Source: Actinotalea caeni (GTDB lineage: Bacteria; Actinomycetota; Actinomycetes; Actinomycetales; Beutenbergiaceae). From it: 64,000 nt of DNA. Location of the stretch: contig NZ_WNXX01000007.1 of NCBI RefSeq assembly GCF_009733795.1, positions 1 to 64,000 of the forward strand, in the 5' to 3' direction. The notes below the pieces were generated by a model. It did not search any database. It saw only the letters and a list, made by a program, of their open reading frames with translations, and was not told the DNA's origin. The translations under genes and the position numbers were made by a program. Below, piece after piece: positions 35,187 to 43,689 of the stretch; within the stretch, counting starts at the first letter, position 1; each line of letters starts with the position of its first letter.

Positions 35187-35241
35187 CGAGGCCCTGGGTC
35201 GAGATCGGGGAGAGATCTCTCGATCTCGACCCGGGGCCTCG
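35187..35241. repeat. Imperfect long palindrome sharing its core with the one at 51884
   Basis: CGAGGCCCTGGGTCGAGATCG on one side faces CGATCTCGACCCGGGGCCTCG on the other around AGAGATCTCT, with one mismatch and a small bulge. GGGTCGAGATCG and its complement recur in the perfect palindrome at 51884-51951. It lies in the 299-bp gap 35083-35381, otherwise holding only the promoter of the transporter. Confidence 0.75.
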
Positions 35242-35293
35242 ATCTCGTCGTGCTGCGATGGATCTCCCGTGACGAGATCGTGATGCGAAAACC

Positions 35294-35336
35294 TTGACGG
35301 GACTCGGGATCCCGTGCCACGGTTTATAACGTTTCA
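35294..35336 (+). promoter_or_regulatory. Promoter and LacI-like operator of the first sugar importer
   Basis: TTGACG (35294-35299) and CACGGT (35318-35323) are spaced 18 bp. TATAACGTTTCA (35325-35336) overlaps the expected start point and differs at two positions from the perfect palindrome TGAAACGTTTCA before rhaI. A LacI-type repressor, possibly the same one, could act here. Confidence 0.45.
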
Positions 35337-35381
35337 ACACCCGGCGCAACGACGTGCCGGATCGTGACGAGGAGGTCATCG

Positions 35382-36689
35382 ATGGTGGTTGGGAATCGGC
35401 GGCGGCAGCTGGCCGTCGCTGTCGCGGCGAGCGCGGCCCTGGGCCTCGCGGCCTGCTCGGGCGGCGGCGGGGGCGACGGCGACAGCGTCGAGATCACGTT
35501 CCTCACCCAGACCGGCGGCACCGGGCCGGAGTGGGCGGAGGCGCTCATCGAGGCCTTCAACGAGGAGCACCCCGAGATCACGGTGACCCTCAACACCCAG
35601 CCGGGTGGCACCGAGGGCGACAACCTCGTGAAGACCAAGCTCGCCACGGGCGAGATGGAGGACGTCTTCACCTACAACTCCGGCTCGCTGTTCCAGGCGA
35701 TCAACCCCGACCAGAACCTGGTGCCGCTCACCGACGAGGAGTGGGCGGACACGCTCATCGAGTCGATGGTGGCGGTCGTCTCGACCGACAACGGCATCTA
35801 CGGCGCCCCGACCGGCGCCTCGCAGGCGGGCGGCATCCTCTACAACATCCCGATCTACGAGGAGCTCGGCCTCGAGGTGCCGACGTCGTGGGACGACTTC
35901 ATGGCCAACAACCAGGCGATCGCCGACGCCGGCCACACCCCCGTCATCCAGACCTACGGCGACACCTGGACCAGCCAGCTGTTCGTGCTCGGCGACTTCG
36001 CCAACGTCGCCGCGCAGGACCCGGACTGGGCCGAGGAGTACACGAGCAACAACCGCAGGTACGTCGACCAGCCGGCGCTGCAGGGCTTCCTCAACCAGCA
36101 GGAGGTCTACGAGGCCGGGTTCTTCAACGAGAACTTCGCCTCCGCGCTGTTCGACGACGGCGTGCGGATGGTCGCGACCGGCGAGGGCGCGCACTACCCG
36201 ATCCTCACCGGGGCGACGTCGACGATCGCGCAGAACTTCCCGGACAACCTGGGCGACGTCGGCTTCTTCCCGCTGCCGGCCCAGGACGCCGCCGACACCC
36301 GCGCGACGATCTGGCTGCCGAACGCCGCCTACATCCCGAGCACCACCGAGGGCGAGGAGCTCGAGGCGGCCAAGCTGTTCGTCGCGTTCATCAACTCGCC
36401 CGAGGGCTGCCGCCTGCAGACCGAGTTCAACGTGCCCGCCGGGCCGTTCGCGACCAGCCTCTGCGAGCTGCCGAGCGACGTCCCGCGGGCGACGCAGGAC
36501 CTGCAGACCTGGGTCGACGACGAGCTCGCCGGCCCTGCGCTGGAGTTCCTCTCGCCGATCAAGGGCCCGAACCTGGAGAACATCACGGTCCAGGTCGGCT
36601 CGGGCATCTCCACCGCGGAGGAGGGTGCGGCGCTGTACGACGACGACGTCGTCAAGCAGGCGCAGCAGCTCGGCCTCGAGGGCTGGTGA
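35382..36689 (+). CDS. Sugar ABC transporter substrate-binding lipoprotein
   Basis: The 435-residue lipoprotein has a signal peptide with lipobox LAAC (Cys near 24) and a family 1 solute-binding fold: 'EITFLTQTGGTGPEWAEALIEAFNEEHPEI' opening (segments), 'LYNIPIYEELGLEVPTSWDDF', 'FVAFINSPEGC'. It captures an oligosaccharide outside the cell and hands it to the two permeases downstream. The start at 35382 is fixed by GGAGGT at 35371-35376. The ATPase is not encoded nearby; these systems usually share an MsiK-type one. Substrate unknown. A 14-bp hairpin separates it from the permeases. Confidence 0.92.
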   Translation: MVVGNRRRQLAVAVAASAALGLAACSGGGGGDGDSVEITFLTQTGGTGPEWAEALIEAFNEEHPEITVTLNTQPGGTEGDNLVKTKLATGEMEDVFTYNSGSLFQAINPDQNLVPLTDEEWADTLIESMVAVVSTDNGIYGAPTGASQAGGILYNIPIYEELGLEVPTSWDDFMANNQAIADAGHTPVIQTYGDTWTSQLFVLGDFANVAAQDPDWAEEYTSNNRRYVDQPALQGFLNQQEVYEAGFFNENFASALFDDGVRMVATGEGAHYPILTGATSTIAQNFPDNLGDVGFFPLPAQDAADTRATIWLPNAAYIPSTTEGEELEAAKLFVAFINSPEGCRLQTEFNVPAGPFATSLCELPSDVPRATQDLQTWVDDELAGPALEFLSPIKGPNLENITVQVGSGISTAEEGAALYDDDVVKQAQQLGLEGW

Positions 36690-36692
36690 CCC

Positions 36693-36726
36693 GCCCGCCC
36701 CGCGCCTCCACCGGCGCGGGGCGGGC
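36693..36726 (+). terminator. Intra-operon hairpin after the binding-protein gene
   Basis: GCCCGCCCCGCGCC (36693-36706) and its perfect complement (36713-36726) enclose a 6-nt loop, 3 bp after the stop codon. As in other binding-protein/permease operons, it may stop or stabilise part of the transcripts so that more binding protein than permease is made. Confidence 0.75.
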
Positions 36727-36762
36727 GCCCCACCACCGGCCCCTCGACCAGGAAGGCGACCG

Positions 36763-37665
36763 ATGGCACAGGCCGTCACCGCACCCGGCGCCGTGGCGAA
36801 GCGGCGGTCCGTCAAGAGCATCTACCCGACGTGGTTCTACCTCCCGGCGGGGCTCCTCTACGTCGTGCTGTTCGCGCTGCCGACGTTCGCGTCGTTCTAC
36901 TTCGCGTTCACCCGGTGGTCGCTGCAGGACGTCGAGTTCACCGGCTGGGAGAACTTCGTCACGTTCTTCAGCGAGCCGCAGCTGCGCACCGGCTTCATCA
37001 ACACGTTCGTCTACGGCTTCGTCACCTCCGGCGCCAAGGTCGTGCTCGGCCTGGCGCTCGCGGTCCTGCTGACGAGCCAGCTGATCGGGCGTGGGTACCT
37101 GCGCTCGGTCGTGTTCTTCCCGGTGCTGGTCTCGGCGATCGGCGTCGGCATCACCTTCAAGGTGCTGATGGACCCGTTCGACGGGCTCATCAACGAGTCA
37201 CTGAGCGCGCTCGGCATCACCGGGCCCGCCTGGCTCACCGACCCGCAGTGGGCGCTGATGTCGGTCGCCCTCATCGACGTCTGGAAGGGCGTCGGGATCG
37301 CGACCCTCATCTACATCGCGGGCCTCGCCGCGATCCCGCAGGAGTACTACGAGGCGGCCAAGGTCGACGGCGCGGGTGGCTGGAAGGCGTTCCGGAGCAT
37401 CACGCTGCCGCTCGTGCGCCCGGCGACCGCGACCGTCATCCTGCTGTCGCTCATCGGCGGCCTGCGCTCGTTCGACCTGATCTGGGCGACGACGCGCGGC
37501 GGGCCCGGCTTCACGAGCGACGTCATCGCGTCGGTCATCTACAAGCAGTACCAGGCCGGCTTCTACGGCCTGTCGACCGCGGGCAACGTCGTGCTGTTCC
37601 TCGTCGTCACCGCGATCGTGGTCCCGATCTCGACGCTGCTCAACCGACGGGAGGTCGAGCGATGA
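36763..37665 (+). CDS. Sugar ABC transporter permease (MalF/UgpA type)
   Basis: The 300-residue membrane protein has six predicted helices and the cytoplasmic EAA loop 'EYYEAAKVDGAGGWKAFRSI', which docks the ATPase. 'TWFYLPAGLLYVVLFALPTF' is the first helix. ATG at 36763 with AGGAAGG upstream. Overlaps the second permease (ATGA). Confidence 0.93.
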   Translation: MAQAVTAPGAVAKRRSVKSIYPTWFYLPAGLLYVVLFALPTFASFYFAFTRWSLQDVEFTGWENFVTFFSEPQLRTGFINTFVYGFVTSGAKVVLGLALAVLLTSQLIGRGYLRSVVFFPVLVSAIGVGITFKVLMDPFDGLINESLSALGITGPAWLTDPQWALMSVALIDVWKGVGIATLIYIAGLAAIPQEYYEAAKVDGAGGWKAFRSITLPLVRPATATVILLSLIGGLRSFDLIWATTRGGPGFTSDVIASVIYKQYQAGFYGLSTAGNVVLFLVVTAIVVPISTLLNRREVER

Positions 37666-38492
37666 GGAACCGCCCCCGCGAGATCGTCCTCGGCACGGTC
37701 GCGATCCTGGCGTCGGTCGTCGTCTTCATCGTCCCGTTCGTGTTCATCTTCCTCACGGCGGCGAAGACGCCGGCGGAGGCCGCCGAGTTCGGGTTCTCGC
37801 TGCCGACCGAGTGGGCGATCTGGGACAACCTGACCACGGTCCTCACGGTCCGCAACAACCTCATCGTGCGCGCGTTCGTCAACAGCACGGTCATCACGGT
37901 GCTCAGCGTCGCGCTCATGGTCGTGCTCGCGGCGATGGTCGGCTACGTGCTGCAGCGGCGCCGCTCGCGCTGGAACCACGTCGTCAACTTCTTCGTCCTC
38001 GCCGGGCTGATCGTGCCGCCGGCCGTCGTCCCGACGATCTGGGTCATGCAGGGCCTCGGGCTCTTCAAGACGATCCCGGGCATGATCCTCATCGAGGCGA
38101 CCTTCGGGCTGTCGTTCTGCATCCTGCTGTTCCGGGCGTTCGTCTCCACGATCCCGAAGGAGCTCGACGAGGCCGCCTGGATCGACGGCGCGGGCCCGTT
38201 GCGCGTGTTCTTCAGCGTCGTGGTGCCCCTGCTGCGGCCGGTGATGGTCACGGTGGTCGTCGTGCAGGCGGTCAACGTCTTCAACGACTTCACCGGTCCG
38301 CTGTACTTCCTGCCCGGCGACGACAACGCGACCGTGCAGCTGACGCTCTACAACTTCCAGAGCCAGACCATGAGCCAGTGGAACCTGCTGTTCATGGACA
38401 TCCTGCTGATCACGATCCCGCCGCTGGTGATGTACATCTTCTTCAACCGGCAGATCGTCGCCGGGATGACGAGCGGGGCCGTGAAGGGGTAG
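37662..38492 (+). CDS. Sugar ABC transporter permease (MalG/UgpE type)
   Basis: The 276-residue membrane protein has six predicted helices and an EAA loop 'ELDEAAWIDGAGPLRVFFSV'. It begins in the stop codon of the first permease and forms the heteromeric channel with it. Three bp after its stop a TetR-family gene begins, so the regulator is in the same transcript. Confidence 0.93.
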   Translation: MRNRPREIVLGTVAILASVVVFIVPFVFIFLTAAKTPAEAAEFGFSLPTEWAIWDNLTTVLTVRNNLIVRAFVNSTVITVLSVALMVVLAAMVGYVLQRRRSRWNHVVNFFVLAGLIVPPAVVPTIWVMQGLGLFKTIPGMILIEATFGLSFCILLFRAFVSTIPKELDEAAWIDGAGPLRVFFSVVVPLLRPVMVTVVVVQAVNVFNDFTGPLYFLPGDDNATVQLTLYNFQSQTMSQWNLLFMDILLITIPPLVMYIFFNRQIVAGMTSGAVKG

Positions 38493-38495
38493 GCC

Positions 38496-39140
38496 GTGAC
38501 CGAGCGCACGACGACGGAGACCGCCGATGTGGGCGAGCCCCGCCGTCGTGGGCCCTACCGCAAGTCCAGGCTGGTGCGGCGGCGCATCCTCGACGCCGCC
38601 CTCGAGGTGTTCGCGCAGTCGGGCTACCGCACCGGGTCGGTGCGTGAGATCGCGGCACGCGTGGGGATGAGCGAGGCCGGGCTGCTCCACCACTTCCCGA
38701 GCAAGAGCGCGCTGCTCGCCGCGGTGCTCGCGCACCGCGACGCCCTGGCCGCGGAGCGGGTCGACCGCGACACCGACGACGGGCTGGTCGCGCTCGCCCG
38801 GCTGGTCGGGCTCGCGCGGGCCGACGCCGACCGGCCGCGCGTGGTCGAGCTGTACTGCGTGATCTCGGCCGAGGCGACGGCGCCGGACCACCCCGCGCAC
38901 GCGTTCTTCGTCGACCGCTACGCGCGGCTGCGCGCGCGCATCGCGGACTCGTTCGAGCGGGTGCGCGCGGCGGGGCAGCTGCGCGACGGCGTCGACCCGC
39001 AGCGGGCGGCCGCGCAGATGATGGCGGTGTGGGACGGGCTGCAGCTGCAGTGGTTGCTGGACCGCAGCAGCGTCGACGTCGCCGCCGAGCTCGCCGACCA
39101 CGTGCAGCGCCATCTCAGGGTGCCGCTGCCGCGCGCCTGA
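38496..39140 (+). CDS. TetR-family transcriptional regulator
   Basis: The 214-residue protein has the TetR HTH at about 28-75 ('RRRILDAALEVFAQSGYRTGSVREIAARVGMSEAGLLHHFPSKSALLAAV' region; recognition helix around AGLLHHF) and a helical ligand domain. GTG start 3 bp after the permease stop. It is likely co-transcribed with, and may control, the sugar importer, although TetR control of such importers is less usual than LacI control. Ligand unknown. Confidence 0.88.
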   Translation: MTERTTTETADVGEPRRRGPYRKSRLVRRRILDAALEVFAQSGYRTGSVREIAARVGMSEAGLLHHFPSKSALLAAVLAHRDALAAERVDRDTDDGLVALARLVGLARADADRPRVVELYCVISAEATAPDHPAHAFFVDRYARLRARIADSFERVRAAGQLRDGVDPQRAAAQMMAVWDGLQLQWLLDRSSVDVAAELADHVQRHLRVPLPRA

Positions 39141-39152
39141 GCGGGCTCAGGC
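39135..39152. terminator. Short hairpin between convergent TetR and TIGR03086 genes
   Basis: GCCTGAG and CTCAGGC form a 7-bp stem with a CGGG loop. The two stop codons lie within it, so it may serve both transcripts. Confidence 0.4.
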
Positions 39153-39728
39153 CGGCGGCTGCCAGCCCGGGTCACGACCGAGGTGGGCCAGCACGCCCGG
39201 CCAGGTCGACAGGTCGGCGGGGCCGTCGCCGACGGCGCGCGCGAAGAAGCCCTGGGTGACGCGGCTCTCGTCGTCCGGGATCGGCCCTGCCGCCGCGGCG
39301 ACCGCGGCCACGACCGGCTCCGGCGGCGTGTGGTCGCGTCCGAGCGCACGTGCGAGGTCCCACCCGTGGACGGCGGTGTCGAGCAGCTGGGCGCCGATCA
39401 CCACCGGGGCCGGCAGCGGGCGGGGCATGAGCTCGCGCACCACGACCGTGGCGGCGAGGTCGGCGCCGTCGAACGCGTGCAGCAACGCCTCGGCCGAGGC
39501 GCGCCAGGCCTCCTGCGTGAACGGCACGGGCGCGTAGGCGGACTCCGGCGCGTCGCCGTCGGCGACGGCGGCCGCCCACCCGTCCTGCTGACCGATCATG
39601 TGCGCCAGCAGGTCGGCCACGGTCCATCCCTCGCACGGCGTCGGCCGGGCGAGGTCGGCGTCGGTGACCGTGCGGACGTGGGCGTCGGTGCCCTGCATCG
39701 CCTCGTGGAACAGGTGTCGGTGGTCCAT
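39147..39728 (-). CDS. TIGR03086-family metal-binding protein
   Basis: The 193-residue protein belongs to the DinB/maleylpyruvate-isomerase-like helical bundles of actinobacteria: 'PTPCEGWTVADLLAHMIGQQDGW' (short segments 'TPCEGW' and 'LLAHMIG' are diagnostic) and 'LLDTAVHGWDLARALG' with the metal His. Probably a mycothiol-dependent transferase or isomerase; substrate unknown. ATG at 39728. It is the intact relative of the frameshifted gene at 10277. Confidence 0.85.
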   Translation of the reverse strand: MDHRHLFHEAMQGTDAHVRTVTDADLARPTPCEGWTVADLLAHMIGQQDGWAAAVADGDAPESAYAPVPFTQEAWRASAEALLHAFDGADLAATVVVRELMPRPLPAPVVIGAQLLDTAVHGWDLARALGRDHTPPEPVVAAVAAAAGPIPDDESRVTQGFFARAVGDGPADLSTWPGVLAHLGRDPGWQPPA

Positions 39729-39772
39729 CCGGCCGAGTCTGGCAGAGGGGGTCGGGGCACCGGAAGGTCGGC

Positions 39773-39802
39773 GTGACATCGCAGGATGTGAACGCTAACA
39801 TC
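39773..39802 (+). promoter_or_regulatory. Leaderless promoter with arabinose-type operator
   Basis: GTGACA (39773-39778) and TAACAT (39796-39801) are spaced 17 bp and the -10 box lies 7 bp before ATG 39808. The 18-mer GATGTGAACGCTAACATC (39785-39802) is identical to the araB operator and covers the -10 box. Confidence 0.75.
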
Positions 39803-39807
39803 GGGCC

Positions 39808-40812
39808 ATGCGCGTCGCGATGCTGCACGGTGTGGGTGACATCCGGGTCGAGGAGGCCCCCGACCCCGACGTCCCCGAGGGGTACACGTTGGTGCGGGTC
39901 ACCGACGTCGGGCTGTGCGGGTCGGACCTGCACTGGTTCGGCGAGGGCGGCATCGGCGACGCGACGCTGACCCGCCCGACCGTGCCGGGGCACGAGTTCG
40001 CCGGCGTGGGCGCCTCGGGCGAGCTCGACGGCGTGCCCGTCGCCGTCGACCCCGCGATCGCGTGCGGCCGCTGCGAGATGTGCGAGGCGGGGCACCGCAA
40101 CCTCTGCGTGAACATCCAGTTCGCCGGCCACAGCACGCTCGACGGCGGCATGGCCGAGCTGATCGCCTGGCCGACCCACCTGCTGCACCCGCTGCCCGCG
40201 GGGATGACGGGAGCCGACGGCGCGATGCTCGAGCCCCTCGGCGTCGCGCTGCACGCCTGGGACCTCGCCCACAGCCGCGTCGGCGACACGATCGCCGTCG
40301 TCGGCTGCGGCCCGATCGGGCTGCTCACGGTCCAGCTCGCCAAGGCGGTCGGCTCCGGGACGGTCGTCGCCGTCGAGCCGCTCGCGCACCGCCGCGAGGC
40401 CGCAGCCCGCTACGGCGCCGACGTCGTGCTCGACGTCGACGAGGCCGGGGACCCCGACACGTGGCACCGCTGGGGTCTGGGCGCCGACGTCGTCCTCGAG
40501 ATCGCCGGCAACGACGAGGCCGTCGGCATCTCGGTCACCGCGGCCCGGCCCGGCGGCCGGGTCGTGCTCGCCGGCATACCCGACGGCGAGCGCTCGTCCT
40601 TCCCGGCCCACGTCGCCCGCCGCAAGGGGCTGACGTTCGCGATGGTGCGCCGGATGAAGGAGATGTACCCGCGCACGATCCGGCTCGTCGAGCAGGGTCT
40701 CGTCGACGTGCGCTCCGTCGTCACCGAGCGCGCCCCGCTCGACGACGTCGCCGGCGCCTTCGCGCGCGCGACCGCCCGGACCGGCCTCAAGACCGTCATC
40801 GGGCTGGCGTGA
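39808..40812 (+). CDS. Zinc-dependent medium-chain sugar/polyol dehydrogenase
   Basis: The 334-residue protein has catalytic zinc ligands 'GLCGSDLHWFG' and 'GHEFAG', structural zinc cysteines 'CGRCEMCEAGHRNLC', and the NAD(P) fold 'IAVVGCGPIGLLTVQLAK' at about 155-175. This matches the sorbitol/threonine-dehydrogenase group. With the ara operator in front and arabinose-releasing enzymes behind, it probably oxidises a pentose or pentitol such as L-arabinose or arabinitol. It ends in a GTGA overlap with the GH27 gene. Confidence 0.9.
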   Translation: MRVAMLHGVGDIRVEEAPDPDVPEGYTLVRVTDVGLCGSDLHWFGEGGIGDATLTRPTVPGHEFAGVGASGELDGVPVAVDPAIACGRCEMCEAGHRNLCVNIQFAGHSTLDGGMAELIAWPTHLLHPLPAGMTGADGAMLEPLGVALHAWDLAHSRVGDTIAVVGCGPIGLLTVQLAKAVGSGTVVAVEPLAHRREAAARYGADVVLDVDEAGDPDTWHRWGLGADVVLEIAGNDEAVGISVTAARPGGRVVLAGIPDGERSSFPAHVARRKGLTFAMVRRMKEMYPRTIRLVEQGLVDVRSVVTERAPLDDVAGAFARATARTGLKTVIGLA

Positions 40813-42113
40813 GCGCCCCCGGGGCGCGGCGCACCGAGGAGCCGGTGGCCGGCGTGCACCCCGCCGCGGTCACGCCGCCCATGGGGTGGAACTCCTGGGA
40901 CTGCTTCGGCACCACGGTCACCGAGGACGAGGTCCTCGCCAACGCCGAGGTGATGGCACGGCGCCTGCTGCCCTTCGGGTGGGACACCGTCGTCGTCGAC
41001 ATCCAGTGGTACGACCCCACGGCACGCGCGCACGGCTACAACGACGACGCGCCCCTGCTGCTCGACGAGCACGGCATCCCGCAGCCCGCGCCCAACCGGT
41101 TCCCGTCGGCGGCCGACGGCGCCGGGTTCGGCCCGCTCGCCGCGCGCGTGCACGACCTCGGGCTGCGCTTCGGCGTCCACATCATGCGCGGCATCCCGAA
41201 GATCGCCGTCGAGCGCGACCTGCCGGTCGCGGGCACGAGCTGGTCGGCGCGGGACATCGCCGACACGACCTCGACCTGCCCGTGGAACCCGGACAACTAC
41301 GGCCTCGACCACGACCACCCGGGCGCGCAGGCCTACTACGACGCCCAGGTGGCGACGTTCGCGCGCTGGGGCGTCGACTACATCAAGGCCGACGACATGC
41401 TCGCGCCCTACCACGACCGCGAGATCGCGGCCTACGCCGAAGCGATCCGGCGCAGCGGCCGGGAGATCCTGCTCAGCCTCTCGCCCGGCACCGGGCTCGA
41501 CCTCGCGCACCTCGAGCACCTGCGTGCCAACGCCCAGATGTGGCGGATCTCCGACGACCTGTGGGACCGCTGGGTCGACGTCGCCGACCAGTTCGACCGG
41601 CTCGCCCGCTGGGCACCGCACCAGCGTCCCGGCGGCTGGGCCGACGCCGACATGCTGCCGCTCGGCCGCATCGGGCTGCGCGCCGAGCGTGGCGAGCCGC
41701 GGATGAGCCTGCTCACCGCCGACGAGCAGCGCACCCTGCTGAGCCTGTGGGTGCTCGGCCGGTCCCCGCTCATGATGGGCGGCCACCTCCCGGAGACCGA
41801 CGACGCGACCCTCGCGCTGCTCACCAACCGCGACGTGCTGCGCGTGCTCGGGCACTCGCGCGACAACGGCGAGATCCACCGCGACGGCGACCTGCGGGTC
41901 TGGCGCGCGACCGACGTCGAGACCGGCGCCGTCTGGGTCGGAGCATTCTGGCTCGGCGAGGAGGCGACGACCGTCGACCTCACCGGGCTCGACGGCGTCC
42001 CCGCCGGCGCCGCGACCGACCTGTGGGCCTCGGCGGACGCCGACCTCGCCGCCCTCGAGATCCCGCGCCACGGCGTCCGGCTGCTGCGCCTCGAGCCGTC
42101 CGCGCACCCCTGA
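40809..42113 (+). CDS. GH27 glycosidase, alpha-galactosidase/beta-L-arabinopyranosidase type
   Basis: The 434-residue protein has the GH27 opening 'PPMGWNSWDCFGTTVTEDEV', 'WGVDYIKADDML' with the nucleophile Asp, and 'MWRISDDLWDRW' with the acid/base Asp, then a beta-sandwich end. There is no signal peptide, so it acts inside the cell on imported material. Alpha-galactosidase is the commonest activity, but GH27 also includes beta-L-arabinopyranosidases. Its place under the ara operator, coupled to the dehydrogenase and followed by GH51, favours the latter. Second gene of the operon (GTGA overlap). Confidence 0.85.
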   Translation: MSAPGARRTEEPVAGVHPAAVTPPMGWNSWDCFGTTVTEDEVLANAEVMARRLLPFGWDTVVVDIQWYDPTARAHGYNDDAPLLLDEHGIPQPAPNRFPSAADGAGFGPLAARVHDLGLRFGVHIMRGIPKIAVERDLPVAGTSWSARDIADTTSTCPWNPDNYGLDHDHPGAQAYYDAQVATFARWGVDYIKADDMLAPYHDREIAAYAEAIRRSGREILLSLSPGTGLDLAHLEHLRANAQMWRISDDLWDRWVDVADQFDRLARWAPHQRPGGWADADMLPLGRIGLRAERGEPRMSLLTADEQRTLLSLWVLGRSPLMMGGHLPETDDATLALLTNRDVLRVLGHSRDNGEIHRDGDLRVWRATDVETGAVWVGAFWLGEEATTVDLTGLDGVPAGAATDLWASADADLAALEIPRHGVRLLRLEPSAHP

Positions 42114-42174
42114 CCCACCCGCGGCCGCAGGCACCGGCCGCCCCCGTACCGACCCCAGCAAGGAGATCCCTCGC

Positions 42175-43689
42175 ATGCCTGCCAGTGCACATCTCACCCT
42201 CGACCCCGCGTTCGTCGTCGGGCCGGTCCGGCGCCGGACCTTCGGCTCGTTCGTCGAGCACCTGGGCCGCTGCGTCTACACCGGCATCCACGACCCGGGC
42301 CACCCCACGGCCGACGCGGACGGCTTCCGCCAGGACGTCATCGACCTCGTCAAGGAGCTGGGCGTCGGCACCGTGCGCTACCCGGGCGGCAACTTCGTGT
42401 CCGGCTACCGCTGGGAGGACGGCATCGGCCCGGTCGAGCAGCGGCCGCGCCGTCTCGACCTCGCGTGGCACTCGACCGACCCGAACACCGTCGGCGTCGA
42501 CGAGTTCATGCGCTGGTGCGCCAAGGCCGACATCGAGCCGATGATGGCGGTCAACCTCGGGACCCGGGGCGTGCAGGAGGCGCTCGACCTGCTCGAGTAC
42601 ACCAACGTCGTCGGCGGCACGCACTTCGCCGACCTGCGCCGCAGCCACGGCCAGGAGGAGCCCTACCGGATCCGCATGTGGTGCCTCGGCAACGAGATGG
42701 ACGGCCCGTGGCAGATCGGTCACAAGACCGCCGAGGAGTACGCGCGGCTCGCCAAGGAGACCGCCAACGCGATGCGGATGGTCGACCCCGACCTCGAGCT
42801 CGTCGTGTGCGGCTCCTCGAGCTCGAGCATGCCGACGTTCGGGTCGTGGGAGGCCACCGTGCTGGCCGAGACCTACGAGAACATCGACTACGTCTCGGCG
42901 CACGCCTACTACCAGGAGAAGGACGGAGACCTCGCCAGCTTCCTCGCCTCCGCCGTCGACATGGACCGCTTCATCGAGTCGGTCGTGGCGACCGCGGACC
43001 ACGTGCGCGCCGTCGGGCGCCACGAGAAGCGGATCAACATCAGCTTCGACGAGTGGAACGTCTGGTACCAGGACCGTGTCGCCAGCGACATCGCGAAGGG
43101 TGACGACTGGCCGGTGGCGCCGCGCCTGCTCGAGGACCGCTACAACGTCGCGGACGCCGTCGTCGTCGGGTCGCTGCTGATCTCCCTGCTGCGGCACACC
43201 GACCGCGTGCACTCGGCGAGCCTCGCCCAGCTGGTCAACGTCATCGCGCCGATCATGACCGAGCCGGGCGGCCGGGTGTGGAAGCAGACGACGTTCCACC
43301 CGTTCTCGCTCACCGCCACGCACGCCCAGGGCGAGGTGCTGCAGGTGGCGCTGTCGTCGCCGACGCACAGCACCGCCCGCTTCGGCGAGGTCACCTCGCT
43401 CGACGCGGTCGCGACGCGCGACGCCGAGACCGGCGCGGTCTCGCTGTTCGCCGTCAACCGCTCGACGACCGAGCCGCTGGAGCTGCAGGTCTCGCTCGCC
43501 GCTCTCGGCGGGAACCTGGAGCTCGTCGAGGCGCTCACCTACGCCAACGACGACCACACCTGGTCGGCGACGGCGGACGACTCCGAGTCGGTGCTGCCCG
43601 AGCCCAACGGCTCCGCCCGGCTCGCCGACGGCGTGCTCAGCGTGACGCTGCCGCCGATCTCGTGGAGCTGCGTCCGGCTGCAGGGCTGA
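42175..43689 (+). CDS. abfA: Alpha-L-arabinofuranosidase, GH51
   Basis: The 504-residue intracellular enzyme removes alpha-L-arabinofuranosyl units from oligosaccharides. 'RRTFGSFVEHLGRCVYTGI' and 'VRYPGGNFVSGYRWEDGIG' are family signatures; 'WCLGNEMDGPWQIGH' holds the acid/base Glu and 'ISFDEWNVWYQ' the nucleophile Glu. The C-terminal beta-sandwich ('FAVNRSTTEPLELQV') is complete. AAGGAG precedes the ATG. It lies 61 bp after the GH27 gene on the same strand and its last 53 bp overlap the convergent GH3 gene. Confidence 0.95.
   Translation: MPASAHLTLDPAFVVGPVRRRTFGSFVEHLGRCVYTGIHDPGHPTADADGFRQDVIDLVKELGVGTVRYPGGNFVSGYRWEDGIGPVEQRPRRLDLAWHSTDPNTVGVDEFMRWCAKADIEPMMAVNLGTRGVQEALDLLEYTNVVGGTHFADLRRSHGQEEPYRIRMWCLGNEMDGPWQIGHKTAEEYARLAKETANAMRMVDPDLELVVCGSSSSSMPTFGSWEATVLAETYENIDYVSAHAYYQEKDGDLASFLASAVDMDRFIESVVATADHVRAVGRHEKRINISFDEWNVWYQDRVASDIAKGDDWPVAPRLLEDRYNVADAVVVGSLLISLLRHTDRVHSASLAQLVNVIAPIMTEPGGRVWKQTTFHPFSLTATHAQGEVLQVALSSPTHSTARFGEVTSLDAVATRDAETGAVSLFAVNRSTTEPLELQVSLAALGGNLELVEALTYANDDHTWSATADDSESVLPEPNGSARLADGVLSVTLPPISWSCVRLQG

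Noticed and set aside
35083-35381. Possible small ORF in the gap before the sugar importer
   Set aside because: The frames are broken or made by the palindrome, and the region is explained by the promoter and operator.
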